37,989 nt of DNA from Sulfurimonas sp. (GTDB taxonomy: Bacteria; Campylobacterota; Campylobacteria; Campylobacterales; Sulfurimonadaceae), in assembly GCA_027071075.1 (NCBI GenBank), contig JALSUU010000067.1, positions 1 through 37,989 of the forward strand, in the 5' to 3' direction. Under the pieces are notes generated by a model. It made no database searches. It was given only the letters and a program-made list of their open reading frames with translations, and was not told the DNA's origin. Numbering within the stretch: the stretch's first letter is position 1; each line of letters starts with the position of its first letter. Of the stretch, positions 24,594-32,472 are shown piece after piece. Both the position numbers and the translations under genes were made by a program.

Positions 24594-25795
24594 TGAAAAA
24601 CTTACTAAAACTAACAACACTTTCACTTGTTGCAACTACTGCTATGTATGCAGGTGGCTATAAAATCCCTGAGGTTTCAACAAATGGTGCAGCCCTGAGT
24701 GCTGCGAATATTGCACATACTACAGGGGCTGATGCGGCGTATTATAACCCTGCTAATATGGTTTTTATGGATGATACAAATAGCTTAGAAGTTGATGTTA
24801 TTAATATTAACCTTGATGCTACTAACTTTAAGGGGAGTGGTTCTCAAGCAGGTGATGATATAAGTGCAAAGAGTGAATCTTTTGTGATTCCATCTTTAAA
24901 CTATGTCTCTCCTAAACTTGGTAATGCTCGTGTGGGTGTGAGTGTTGTAGTACCTGGGGGACTCTCGAAAAGATGGAGTGACTCCCCAGCGGTAGATAAG
25001 GCTCAAGAGTTTACACTTCAAGTAGTAGAAATAAATCCTACTGTTGCTGTTCCTATTACTGATAAAGTTGCTTTTGCTTTTGGTTTAAGACTGCTTTACT
25101 CTGAGGGTATAGTAAAAAGTTCATCTGTTGCTTCTCGTGATATGATTGGGGATAGTTATGATGTAGGTTATAATATGGCACTCGCTTATAAACCTACTTC
25201 AAACATAGACTTAGGTGTAACATACCGTTCTAAAGTGAGTTTAACAGAAGAGGGAAATGCAAAGCTTTCTATTGGTAATGCAAAGGTATACGATGGTGGC
25301 TCAAGTGTTGCAGTACCACTACCTGCTACTTTAAGTCTTGCTGGTGCATACACATTTTCAACAGATACAACAGTTGAGGTAGTGTATGAGAGTGTATTCT
25401 GGTCTGCATACAAAGAGCTAGATTTTAACTATGTAAGTAAAATACCAAATATTTTAGTGCCTAAGTTTGATAATCCTATTGACAAAAGTTGGGAAAATTC
25501 GTATGCCCTTCGTTTAGGTGTGACTCAAAAGCTTAATGATTTGACACTTATGGGTGGTGCTGTCTATGATACTACTCCTGTCCCTGATGCAAAGTTAAGT
25601 TATGAGTTACCTGATTCTGACTCTGTTTCGGTTTCGTTTGGTGCTCGTTACGATATAAGTGATACAATAAATGTAGGTATGTCAGCCCTCTACTCAATGC
25701 GAAGTGATAGAGATGTAAAAAACGATGATATTGAAGGAACATTTTCAAATGCAAATGTTTTAATCATTACTGCGGGTGTGGGCTATAAATTTTAA
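24593..25795 (+). CDS. FadL/TodX family outer-membrane hydrophobic-compound transporter
   Basis: FadL-type beta-barrels carry long-chain fatty acids or hydrocarbons across the outer membrane. This 400-aa protein has a signal peptide (cleavage after YA, about residue 20). The mature N-terminal hatch is GGYKIPEVSTNGAALSAANIAHTTGADAAYYNPANMVF, split here as GGYKIPE and the hallmark ADAAYYNPANM. Alternating barrel strands follow to a C-terminal GVGYKF ending in Phe. It is translationally coupled to the preceding lipase-like lipoprotein and overlaps no other functional start. The specific ligand is unknown. Confidence 0.9.
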   Translation: MKNLLKLTTLSLVATTAMYAGGYKIPEVSTNGAALSAANIAHTTGADAAYYNPANMVFMDDTNSLEVDVININLDATNFKGSGSQAGDDISAKSESFVIPSLNYVSPKLGNARVGVSVVVPGGLSKRWSDSPAVDKAQEFTLQVVEINPTVAVPITDKVAFAFGLRLLYSEGIVKSSSVASRDMIGDSYDVGYNMALAYKPTSNIDLGVTYRSKVSLTEEGNAKLSIGNAKVYDGGSSVAVPLPATLSLAGAYTFSTDTTVEVVYESVFWSAYKELDFNYVSKIPNILVPKFDNPIDKSWENSYALRLGVTQKLNDLTLMGGAVYDTTPVPDAKLSYELPDSDSVSVSFGARYDISDTINVGMSALYSMRSDRDVKNDDIEGTFSNANVLIITAGVGYKF

Positions 25796-25811
25796 TCACT
25801 TAAGGATTGAT

Positions 25812-27548
25812 TTGAAAAACTTAGTTAATTTTCTGCAAGAAAAAAAGATTGAAAAATCTGATATTTACGAACACTTAAAATGTAATGTTGCTGAAGCTCT
25901 TATGCTTCAGTACCTTGCACAAGAGTATATGCAAGGGAAAGATGATGTCCTTGTTTTAGAGCTACTACAAGAACTTTATAATACTCAGGATTATGAGTAT
26001 TTAGAGCACTTAGGTGAGCTAAAAAATCTCCTTGAACTTGGCTGGATTCATCAGCAGAGTTTTACCCCTATAAAGATTTCCGAAGTCACACCACTTGAAC
26101 TTTTAAACACAGCAGTGGGACTTACACCCTCTTTTTTAAAACTCCTGCAAGAAGGTTCTTTAGAGTCTGATTTACCAGATGTAAAACCTTATGCCGATCA
26201 CTTAGAGTATCTGCAAGATCAGTTTTTTCGTATAGAGTTGTACCAAAAGATGAGTGTAATTCGCCAAAATGTGCATGAACACTCTTTAGGCATCGATAGA
26301 CTGCAAACAAAGATGAAACTGCTTGAGACAAGAATAGAGGAGCGAGTAGAGCAAACTTCTGAGAATCTTGTTTTAGATAAGTTTTTTAAACAAAAAAAGA
26401 TGAGTAGCTTAGAACAAGTTATTTTTATAGCACTGCTTCGTGAAGAGTATAGTGCTACTGATGCAAGTCTACGCGAAATGAATGCGCTTATTGACCTCAT
26501 ATCTTTGGATGATTATGATCGGATTAAAAACCGTTCTCTTTTGGAAGATGGAGCAAATCTTATAAGCAGTGAGATTATAGATTATGAGGAGATGTTAAAT
26601 CCTTTTGGTGGTATAAGTCGCTCTTTTTATATTGTTGATGAGGTGCTTCAAGGTATTATCCATCCGCAAAAGACAAAAAAAGTAACTCGACTCAAGCTCA
26701 ATGCCCTCATAGAAGAGCAAGAGATTTTTGAACTTATAGAGAGTGAAACCTCTTTAGATGATGTTGTTTTAAATGAGAAGACACGAGAGACACTCCATAA
26801 TCTGATGCAACAGGTAGATAAAGAGGTAGTTGCAAGGCTTGTGAAGTGGGGCATTAAAGAGAAAAAGAGTGGAATTGATGCACGGATTATCTTTTATGGT
26901 GCTGCTGGAACGGGTAAAACTATGACGGCCTACTCTTTGGCAAAATCGCTTAAACGACAGGTTTTAGCCTTTGACTGCTCGAAGATTCTCTCTATGTATG
27001 TTGGTGAGAGTGAGAAAAATGTTCGTAAGATTTTTGATACTTTTTATGAGTTGAGCGAGAAGACAAAAACAGAGCCGATTTTACTGCTTAATGAAGCAGA
27101 TCAGTTTTTGGGTGCTAGAAGTAGTGGGACTATAACGGGTGCAGATCAGATGCATAACCAGATGCAAAATATCTTTTTAGAGCAGATAGAGAACTTTAAA
27201 GGGATGCTAATCGCTACTACAAACCTGCTTGAAAATATAGATAAGGCATTTTCCCGTCGTTTTAACTACAAGATAGAGTTTAAGAAACCTGATGAAGCAC
27301 AGAGAAAAGAGTTATGGAAGTTAATGTTGCCAGAGGAAGCACCTTATGAAGAGGGCTTTGATTCGGATGCACTTGCATCGTATGCACTTACGGGTGGACA
27401 GATAAACCTTATAGTGAAAAATACCGCCTATAAAGTTGCGGTAAGAGAAGAACCTCTTTTTACTCTTAAAGATTTTATATCAGAAATAGCTAGGGAAAAA
27501 GATGCAAACTTTGATAGTGAAAAGTCTATGGGATTTTTAGCAAAGTAA
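25812..27548 (+). CDS. AAA+ ATPase of unknown role
   Basis: This 578-aa protein has a helical N-terminal region of about 330 residues with no recognised domain, then one classical AAA module. Walker A GAAGTGKTM lies at about 363-371, Walker B-like LLLNEADQF near 423, sensor-1 LIATTN, and the arginine-finger segment SRRF near 480. The Walker B aspartate is replaced by Asn (LLNE). This also occurs in some AAA subfamilies, so it is not proof of inactivity. I chose the TTG at 25812 because AAGGA is 5 nt upstream; the ATG at 25776 would lie inside the FadL-type gene. It lies just before fliD, whose promoter overlaps its stop codon. Confidence 0.8.
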   Translation: MKNLVNFLQEKKIEKSDIYEHLKCNVAEALMLQYLAQEYMQGKDDVLVLELLQELYNTQDYEYLEHLGELKNLLELGWIHQQSFTPIKISEVTPLELLNTAVGLTPSFLKLLQEGSLESDLPDVKPYADHLEYLQDQFFRIELYQKMSVIRQNVHEHSLGIDRLQTKMKLLETRIEERVEQTSENLVLDKFFKQKKMSSLEQVIFIALLREEYSATDASLREMNALIDLISLDDYDRIKNRSLLEDGANLISSEIIDYEEMLNPFGGISRSFYIVDEVLQGIIHPQKTKKVTRLKLNALIEEQEIFELIESETSLDDVVLNEKTRETLHNLMQQVDKEVVARLVKWGIKEKKSGIDARIIFYGAAGTGKTMTAYSLAKSLKRQVLAFDCSKILSMYVGESEKNVRKIFDTFYELSEKTKTEPILLLNEADQFLGARSSGTITGADQMHNQMQNIFLEQIENFKGMLIATTNLLENIDKAFSRRFNYKIEFKKPDEAQRKELWKLMLPEEAPYEEGFDSDALASYALTGGQINLIVKNTAYKVAVREEPLFTLKDFISEIAREKDANFDSEKSMGFLAK

Positions 27549-27572
27549 ACTATTTACCTTTTTTGCCGATTT
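27546..27572 (+). promoter_or_regulatory. Sigma28 (FliA)-type promoter of fliD
   Basis: TAAA (27546-27549), exactly 15 nt, then GCCGATTT (27565-27572) matches the flagellar sigma28 pattern TAAA-N15-GCCGATAA with two mismatches. It overlaps the stop codon of the AAA+ gene and lies about 54 nt before fliD. Confidence 0.7.
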
Positions 27573-27625
27573 AGTGGTTAAGAAATATTATAATAATGAA
27601 AGATTATTTGTAAAAAGGATTTGTT

Positions 27626-29053
27626 ATGGGTATAAGTTCATTAGGTGTGGGGTCGGGTATATTAACACAAGATTTGCTTGATAAGTTAAGAAAAGCAGAT
27701 GAGAGTGGACAACTAACTCCTGTAAAACTGAGTATAGCAAATGAGAAAGATAAACAATCTGCCTTAGAAGTTCTTGATGCAAATATGAAGAACTTTACAG
27801 ATAGCATCAATGAACTCAAATCAGGAACGCTGTATGATGAGAGATCAGCGACTGTTAGTGGAAGTAAGTCAGTTGCTATAACTGCATCAGCAAATAGTGA
27901 TATACAAGATTTTACAATGAGCGTGAATACTTTAGCAACGAAACAGATAGAAGAGTCGGGTGCATTTGATTTATCTGTTGCTGGGAATGATTCTATTGGT
28001 GCAACAGATGGAACATTTAAACTAGAGGTTGGCTCACAAAGCGTAAACATCGACTACAGTGCTGGAACTACACTCGATCAGATGAAAAAACTTATTCAAG
28101 AGCAAGCGAACAGTTTAGTGGATGCTACTGTCCTTCAGATTTCTCCTACAGAGTCACGCTTAGTTTTAAGTTCTAAAGCAACTGGTGCTTCGCAGGATAT
28201 CAAGATATCAGATGTGAGTGGAACGCTTGATACTAAACTCACTTCTGATTCGAGTTTTAAGGCAGATGGGACAGGGAATGCTCCTGTACAAACTGCTCTT
28301 GATAGTAGTTTTGATTTTAATGGACAGACAATCACTAGAAGCTCTAACACAGTAGATGATTTAATTACGGGGTACTCTATTGAACTTCTTAAAGCAGATG
28401 CTGTAGATGCATCTTCAGGCGTGAAAGAATCTTCCGCTGTGAGTGTTGCGCAAAACCGTGACAATATTATAAGTAGAGTAGATAGTTTTGTTGAAAAATA
28501 TAATGCAGCAATAACAGAGTTGGGAAAACTGACAAAATCAAGTAGTGGAAGTGATAAGGGTATATTTTCAAATGAGAGTATAGTCAAGGGGTTGAAAAGT
28601 TCCATAGAAAACATTATTGGTAGTGTTGGTGGTGGTGCTGGAACCTTGTATGACTATGGTTTTGATGTTGATAAAGATGGGGTGATGAGTATAGATAAAA
28701 CCATTTTTAATAAAAAACTTGATGAAAATCCTGCAAATGTTGAAGCGTTTTTTTCTGGAGGTACTTTTACAAAACCAGATAGTACAACAGTAGAACTTAC
28801 TGGTGCATTTACTGATATGGGAACAGAGATAGAGAGTTATACAAAGTATAATGCAATGCTTGATCAGCTTAATGATTCGATAACTACACAGATTTCTTCT
28901 TTTGAAGATAGAGAGAAAAGTGTAACAGATAGACTCGATTCAAAGTATGCGATACTTAAAAAGAAGTATGCTTCTTATGATGCGCTTATCAATAAGTTTA
29001 ACGCTTCATCAAGTATCTTCACACAGTTGGCAAATCAAAGAAGTAGTAACTAA
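27626..29053 (+). CDS. fliD: Flagellar filament cap protein FliD
   Basis: FliD (HAP2) forms the cap at the tip of the flagellar filament and folds flagellin monomers as they emerge. The 475-aa protein has the FliD N-terminal region (MGISSLGVGSGI, then heptad-like helices), a variable Ser/Thr-rich middle, and a C-terminal FliD_C domain with VDKYNAAITELGKL-type helix and a final coiled coil (about 400-465) ending near SSIFTQLANQ. AAAAAGGA lies about 6 nt before the ATG. It is followed by fliS with a separate promoter candidate. FliD in this lineage is often about 450-600 aa, so the size is normal. Confidence 0.93.
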   Translation: MGISSLGVGSGILTQDLLDKLRKADESGQLTPVKLSIANEKDKQSALEVLDANMKNFTDSINELKSGTLYDERSATVSGSKSVAITASANSDIQDFTMSVNTLATKQIEESGAFDLSVAGNDSIGATDGTFKLEVGSQSVNIDYSAGTTLDQMKKLIQEQANSLVDATVLQISPTESRLVLSSKATGASQDIKISDVSGTLDTKLTSDSSFKADGTGNAPVQTALDSSFDFNGQTITRSSNTVDDLITGYSIELLKADAVDASSGVKESSAVSVAQNRDNIISRVDSFVEKYNAAITELGKLTKSSSGSDKGIFSNESIVKGLKSSIENIIGSVGGGAGTLYDYGFDVDKDGVMSIDKTIFNKKLDENPANVEAFFSGGTFTKPDSTTVELTGAFTDMGTEIESYTKYNAMLDQLNDSITTQISSFEDREKSVTDRLDSKYAILKKKYASYDALINKFNASSSIFTQLANQRSSN

Positions 29054-29078
29054 AATATTAGACTTCTTTCATTTTAGC

Positions 29079-29105
29079 TACATTTATTTCTCTTTGTGCC
29101 GATAT
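29079..29105 (+). promoter_or_regulatory. Sigma28 (FliA)-type promoter of fliS
   Basis: TACA (29079-29082), 15 nt, then GCCGATAT (29098-29105) matches the sigma28 pattern with one mismatch in each box. It lies 45 nt before the fliS ATG, in the 97-nt fliD-fliS spacer. Confidence 0.65.
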
Positions 29106-29150
29106 ATTTAGCATAAAGAAAAAGAAAAATTATGTTTCAAAGGATTTAAG

Positions 29151-29522
29151 ATGTATGGAAGTGCTGCTTATAATATTTATGCTCAAAACAATGTAGGGAT
29201 TGAATCTCCTGCAAAATTAATAGAGATGTTATACGAGGGTGTTCTTCGTTTTAATGCCCAAGCGAAAAAAGCTATAAAAGATGGTGATGTAGAGAAAAGA
29301 GTCTACTGGATGAACCGCTCAACTGCGATTATAACAGAGCTTATTTCGACTATAGATATGAAACAAGGTGATATTTCTTTGTATTTAGAGGGTCTTTACA
29401 ATTATCAAATACAGCTGATAGCTGATGCTGGTTGTGACAATAGCATCGAAAAACTCAATGAGTGTAGTAATGTTTTCAAAGTACTTTTAGAAGCATGGCG
29501 TGAGACTACGGATGTGGCTTAA
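29151..29522 (+). CDS. fliS: Flagellar export chaperone FliS
   Basis: FliS is the cytosolic flagellin chaperone that prevents premature polymerisation and delivers flagellin to the export gate. The 123-aa, all-helical protein has the family opening AYNIYAQNNVGIESPAKLIEMLYEG (split: YAQNNV, then SPAKLIEMLYEG) and a four-helix bundle through WRET near the end. AAAGGA is 6 nt before the ATG. It follows fliD and overlaps a FliT-like gene by 11 nt, the usual fliD-fliS-fliT order. Confidence 0.95.
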   Translation: MYGSAAYNIYAQNNVGIESPAKLIEMLYEGVLRFNAQAKKAIKDGDVEKRVYWMNRSTAIITELISTIDMKQGDISLYLEGLYNYQIQLIADAGCDNSIEKLNECSNVFKVLLEAWRETTDVA

Positions 29523-29766
29523 AGAGCTTAAAATTGCTATTATAGAAAAAGATACAGATAAATTAAGTCTACTTATGGATTCTACCCCTGAACTCGGTGA
29601 TGCAGATGAGATAAATGAGGCTCTTTTTTTACTCAAAGAGGCGACAGCGATTGTAACAGGTTTGCGTGATGAGACGCAGAGTGTTATGATACAGATGAAA
29701 AAAAATATAGATTTTTTACAATCTACAAGCTCTCCAAAAACTTCAAAGTTTGATATAAACTCTTAA
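29512..29766 (+). CDS. FliT-like small helical protein
   Basis: This 84-aa helical protein is fused in expression to fliS by an 11-nt overlap. I use the ATG at 29512; a GTG at 29500 is an alternative that adds four residues. It has two or three amphipathic helices (KELKIAIIEKDTDKLSLLM, EINEALFLLKEATAIV) and no Cys. Position and size fit FliT, the chaperone of FliD, which in many genomes lies right after fliS. Sequence similarity to FliT is weak by eye, so it could be another flagellar chaperone. Confidence 0.6.
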   Translation: MWLKELKIAIIEKDTDKLSLLMDSTPELGDADEINEALFLLKEATAIVTGLRDETQSVMIQMKKNIDFLQSTSSPKTSKFDINS

Positions 29767-29767
29767 A

Positions 29768-30457
29768 CTACTTCTTTTTTATTCCAAAATTCAAACTTCT
29801 TAGTGTGTATTCACTCACAACTGCCCCTTTTCTCATACTGAGTATATGTTCTACTGCATCTGCTATATCCGAAGCATAGAGTTTTTCATCCTCTTTGAGG
29901 CTTACATTAAAACGCAAAGTATCATAAAAGTTTGACTCTGTCATATCTGGGTTAATGTTTGTTATACTAAGTTTACTTTTTCTTGTCTCTTCAAAGAGTG
30001 CATCGCTAAAGGCTCTGAGACCTGCTTTTGTGGCAGAGTAAACACCTGCAAATTTACTTGCACGGAGTGCTTCAATGGAGTTGATGTTTATAAGGTAGCC
30101 TTCATTTTTCTTGAGACTTCTTAGAAGAGTGTTTGTGAGAAGCATAGGTGCGGTGAGGTTTAAAAATGTCATCTGAGTGATAGTTTTTTGGGCTAACTCT
30201 TCGTGAGGTTCAAACTTTCCAAAACCAGCGGCATTGACAAGAAGAGTAATCTCCTCTTTTTTAAGTGTTTCGCAGAGGTGGAGTGTCTCTTTTTCATCTG
30301 AGAGGTCAGTTTGAATGGCTCTAAAGTTTGTTTCATTAAAGCTCTCCTCTTTCACAGAGCGACTTACCCCAATAACAAAATACCCAAGCCTTAATAATCT
30401 CTTACTAATCTCTCTGCCTATCCCCGAACTCGCACCTGTAACTACTGCTTTTTTCAT
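29768..30457 (-). CDS. Short-chain dehydrogenase/reductase
   Basis: This 229-aa NAD(P)-dependent oxidoreductase has the Rossmann motif TGASSGIG at residues 8-15, the NAAG motif at about 86-89, catalytic Ser in the SIEAL region near 126 and YSATK near 141-145. The substrate is unknown. GAGAGG lies 5 nt before the ATG. It is divergent from a HAD phosphatase gene, with overlapping promoter space of only 31 nt between the two starts, and is convergent with the FliT-like gene. Length and motifs are normal for a classical SDR. Confidence 0.9.
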   Translation of the reverse strand: MKKAVVTGASSGIGREISKRLLRLGYFVIGVSRSVKEESFNETNFRAIQTDLSDEKETLHLCETLKKEEITLLVNAAGFGKFEPHEELAQKTITQMTFLNLTAPMLLTNTLLRSLKKNEGYLININSIEALRASKFAGVYSATKAGLRAFSDALFEETRKSKLSITNINPDMTESNFYDTLRFNVSLKEDEKLYASDIADAVEHILSMRKGAVVSEYTLRSLNFGIKKK

Positions 30458-30476
30458 CTTTTCCTCTCTATTTAGC

Positions 30477-30482
30477 TATAAT
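30477..30482 (+). promoter_or_regulatory. -10 box placed 6 nt before the HAD gene start
   Basis: A perfect TATAAT ends 6 nt before the ATG at 30489, so the expected transcription start falls on or next to the A of the start codon. No SD precedes that ATG. Confidence 0.5.
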
Positions 30483-30488
30483 TTTCTT

Positions 30489-31325
30489 ATGAAAAAAAAT
30501 ATTTATATAACTGATTTAGACCATACATTTTTACAATCTGACTTATCAATAAGTGATTATACTAAAAAAATCTGGAACTCCTATGCAAAACACTCTATAA
30601 TGGGTGTTGCAACTGCAAGAACTTACTTAAAAACTATGCAGTTTTTAGAGGGCGTTACTATGAACGCTCCGATGATTTTACTTGATGGGGCTTTAGTAGT
30701 GGGTGCTGATAAGCAGATAATAGATACAAAGTTTATTTCGCAAGATATGGGAAATATGATTATAGATGAGGGGTCTAAGTTAGGGATTTATCCTTTTGTG
30801 ATTGCTTTAGAGGATGAAAAAACACTTCAAGAGACTTTTTTATACTCTAGTGTTTTAAACAAGTACCAACAAGAGGTGCTTACTCGCTACGCAAAAGATG
30901 ATAATCTTGTAGAGAGGGATGATATAGAAGCGATGGAGCAGAACTTTAAGATAGTTTACATGGGTGAAGAGGAGTTGCTTGAAGAGTTACATGAGAAATT
31001 GGCTTTGATATTTGGTGATGCTTTGAAGTTTATTTTAGCGCCTGAGGCATATGTAGGGTGTCATTTTTTAACTATCTTACATAAGGATGCAGATAAACGA
31101 CATGGCATAGAGAGCATCGCAAAACATCTCGGTTTGAAGTTCGAGAACTTAACTGTTTTTGGAGATAACTTCAATGACATTGGGATGTTTGAGTTAGCAG
31201 CAACTGCGGTAGCTGTAGCAAATGCACAAGAGGGTGTGAAAGAGAGAGCGGACATCGTTTTAGAATATAGTAACGATGCCGATGGTGTAGCAAAATATCT
31301 AGCGGGGTTAGATGCTACAGAGTGA
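30489..31325 (+). CDS. Cof-type HAD superfamily phosphatase
   Basis: This 278-aa cytosolic protein belongs to the Cof/class IIB HAD phosphatases, which dephosphorylate sugar phosphates or related metabolites. Motif I is DLDHT (residues 9-13), motif II the ATART-type segment (ATARTY, about 41), motif III includes KDADKRHGIE, and motif IV GDNFNDIGM near residue 222. The start is the ATG at 30489; an in-frame ATG far upstream (30315) lies inside the opposite-strand SDR gene and is rejected. The substrate cannot be deduced. Confidence 0.88.
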   Translation: MKKNIYITDLDHTFLQSDLSISDYTKKIWNSYAKHSIMGVATARTYLKTMQFLEGVTMNAPMILLDGALVVGADKQIIDTKFISQDMGNMIIDEGSKLGIYPFVIALEDEKTLQETFLYSSVLNKYQQEVLTRYAKDDNLVERDDIEAMEQNFKIVYMGEEELLEELHEKLALIFGDALKFILAPEAYVGCHFLTILHKDADKRHGIESIAKHLGLKFENLTVFGDNFNDIGMFELAATAVAVANAQEGVKERADIVLEYSNDADGVAKYLAGLDATE

Positions 31326-31333
31326 GATAGAGA

Positions 31334-32071
31334 CTAAAAATCATCATCATTTTCAAAATCTTCTAACTCTTTTTGATACTTTGCATCTTCAAGAGCCTTA
31401 AGTTCTGCATCAGACATAAGCATGACAGACATCACTTTTCCTATATGTGTTTTGTTCTCTAGTTTAAAAAAGTAGTTATAAAAAGATACTGTTATAATAA
31501 AAAAAGTGATGACTACGATAAACTTTTGGGCAGGGTTAAAGGTTTGGATTTTCTCTTTTTTGCGTATTTCACATACCCCACCCGGACAGTGTGAAGGGGC
31601 TGCTCTTAATAGTAGAGCGTAGAGTTTACACCCCACACAGATAGAAAAGGCAGACTCAGAGAGTAGTAGGAGCAGACAGATGATGCAGATAAGAACCTTG
31701 ATAGGATTTGGTTGCCAGTGGATAACTAAAAGATAAAACATTGGTAGAGCAAGGAGTAAACCTAAGCCCCAAGCAAATCTTTTTTGTGCTGCCCCTACAT
31801 ACTCAGGCGTTTGATTTTGTACAAAAAAACGCCCTAAAAGGAGAGAAGGGGAGTAGGAAGGATTTATCACTCTTATAAGAAAATCAAAGGTAAAAAAAGA
31901 GATAAAAAACTTTGTAACGATGCCATTTGAGAGCATGACTGCATTTGTTAAAGAGATAAGACCAAAGGCAAAGAGTATTCCAGCTCCTGCTCTTGCTTCA
32001 CGCTCATTGAGCACTCTCACATCATAGCCATCTACCTTCTCGCCATACGCGAAAAATTCTTTAAAATTCAT
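31334..32071 (-). CDS. DUF4395 membrane protein with cysteine motifs
   Basis: This 245-aa membrane protein of the DUF4395 family has about five hydrophobic segments (for example near residues 30-50, 95-115, 125-145 and 185-205). The first loop shows the family sequence VRVLNEREARAGAG and DFLIRVINPSYSP. A CVGC motif lies at the end of one helix and a C-x4-C (CPGGVC) follows about 15 residues later, near residues 145-165; these could take part in thiol exchange or metal binding. The C-terminus is acidic. It ends the arsR operon, 11 nt after the periplasmic thioredoxin. Family function is unknown; the operon suggests redox or arsenic homeostasis. Confidence 0.8.
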   Translation of the reverse strand: MNFKEFFAYGEKVDGYDVRVLNEREARAGAGILFAFGLISLTNAVMLSNGIVTKFFISFFTFDFLIRVINPSYSPSLLLGRFFVQNQTPEYVGAAQKRFAWGLGLLLALPMFYLLVIHWQPNPIKVLICIICLLLLLSESAFSICVGCKLYALLLRAAPSHCPGGVCEIRKKEKIQTFNPAQKFIVVITFFIITVSFYNYFFKLENKTHIGKVMSVMLMSDAELKALEDAKYQKELEDFENDDDF

Positions 32072-32082
32072 AGTTTTTCTCC

Positions 32083-32463
32083 TTAAAAGTTGTATGTACT
32101 AAAGAGCTCTTGTAGCTCTTTATCTGCTAAAAGTCCGATGTGTCTGTAGACTTCCTTCCCTTTTGCATCGTAGATTATTTGTGTTGGTATCATTCTTATT
32201 TTAAACTCATAGGCTGCTTCTCTCTCTCGTTTTACATTGATAAATTCGATATTAAAAGCAGGATTTTTTTGCTTGATGCGGTAGAGTTGTTTGCCCATTA
32301 TTCTACAACTATGACAGCTATCTGAGCCGAGTTCTATAAAGTGTGGTTTGCCTTTGCCTATGGCTTGCTGGACATATTTGTAGGGTGTAGCGCGGAGCAT
32401 TGGCTGCTCGGCTAAGAGTTGTGTTGTAAAGAGTAGGGTGAAAATGAGTGTTATAATCTTCAT
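32083..32463 (-). CDS. Periplasmic thioredoxin-like protein
   Basis: This 126-aa exported protein has a signal peptide (MKIITLIFTLLFTTQLLA) and a thioredoxin fold with active site SCHSC (C-x2-C, near residue 49) and cis-Pro MIPTQI near 94. It likely accepts electrons from the neighbouring CcdA-like membrane protein and reduces a periplasmic thiol target. It is 9 nt after the ccdA-like gene and 11 nt before the DUF4395 gene. The specific target is unknown. Confidence 0.85.
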   Translation of the reverse strand: MKIITLIFTLLFTTQLLAEQPMLRATPYKYVQQAIGKGKPHFIELGSDSCHSCRIMGKQLYRIKQKNPAFNIEFINVKREREAAYEFKIRMIPTQIIYDAKGKEVYRHIGLLADKELQELFSTYNF

Positions 32464-32472
32464 GAAAATTCC

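Noticed and set aside
25776-25811. ATG start for the AAA+ gene inside the FadL gene
   Set aside because: No SD there; the TTG at 25812 has AAGGA just upstream and avoids overlap with the barrel's C-terminus.
28135-28614. Long open frame antisense to fliD (159 codons)
   Set aside because: It is a shadow of the low-stop fliD coding sequence, with Ser/Leu-rich composition, no SD and no recognisable domain.
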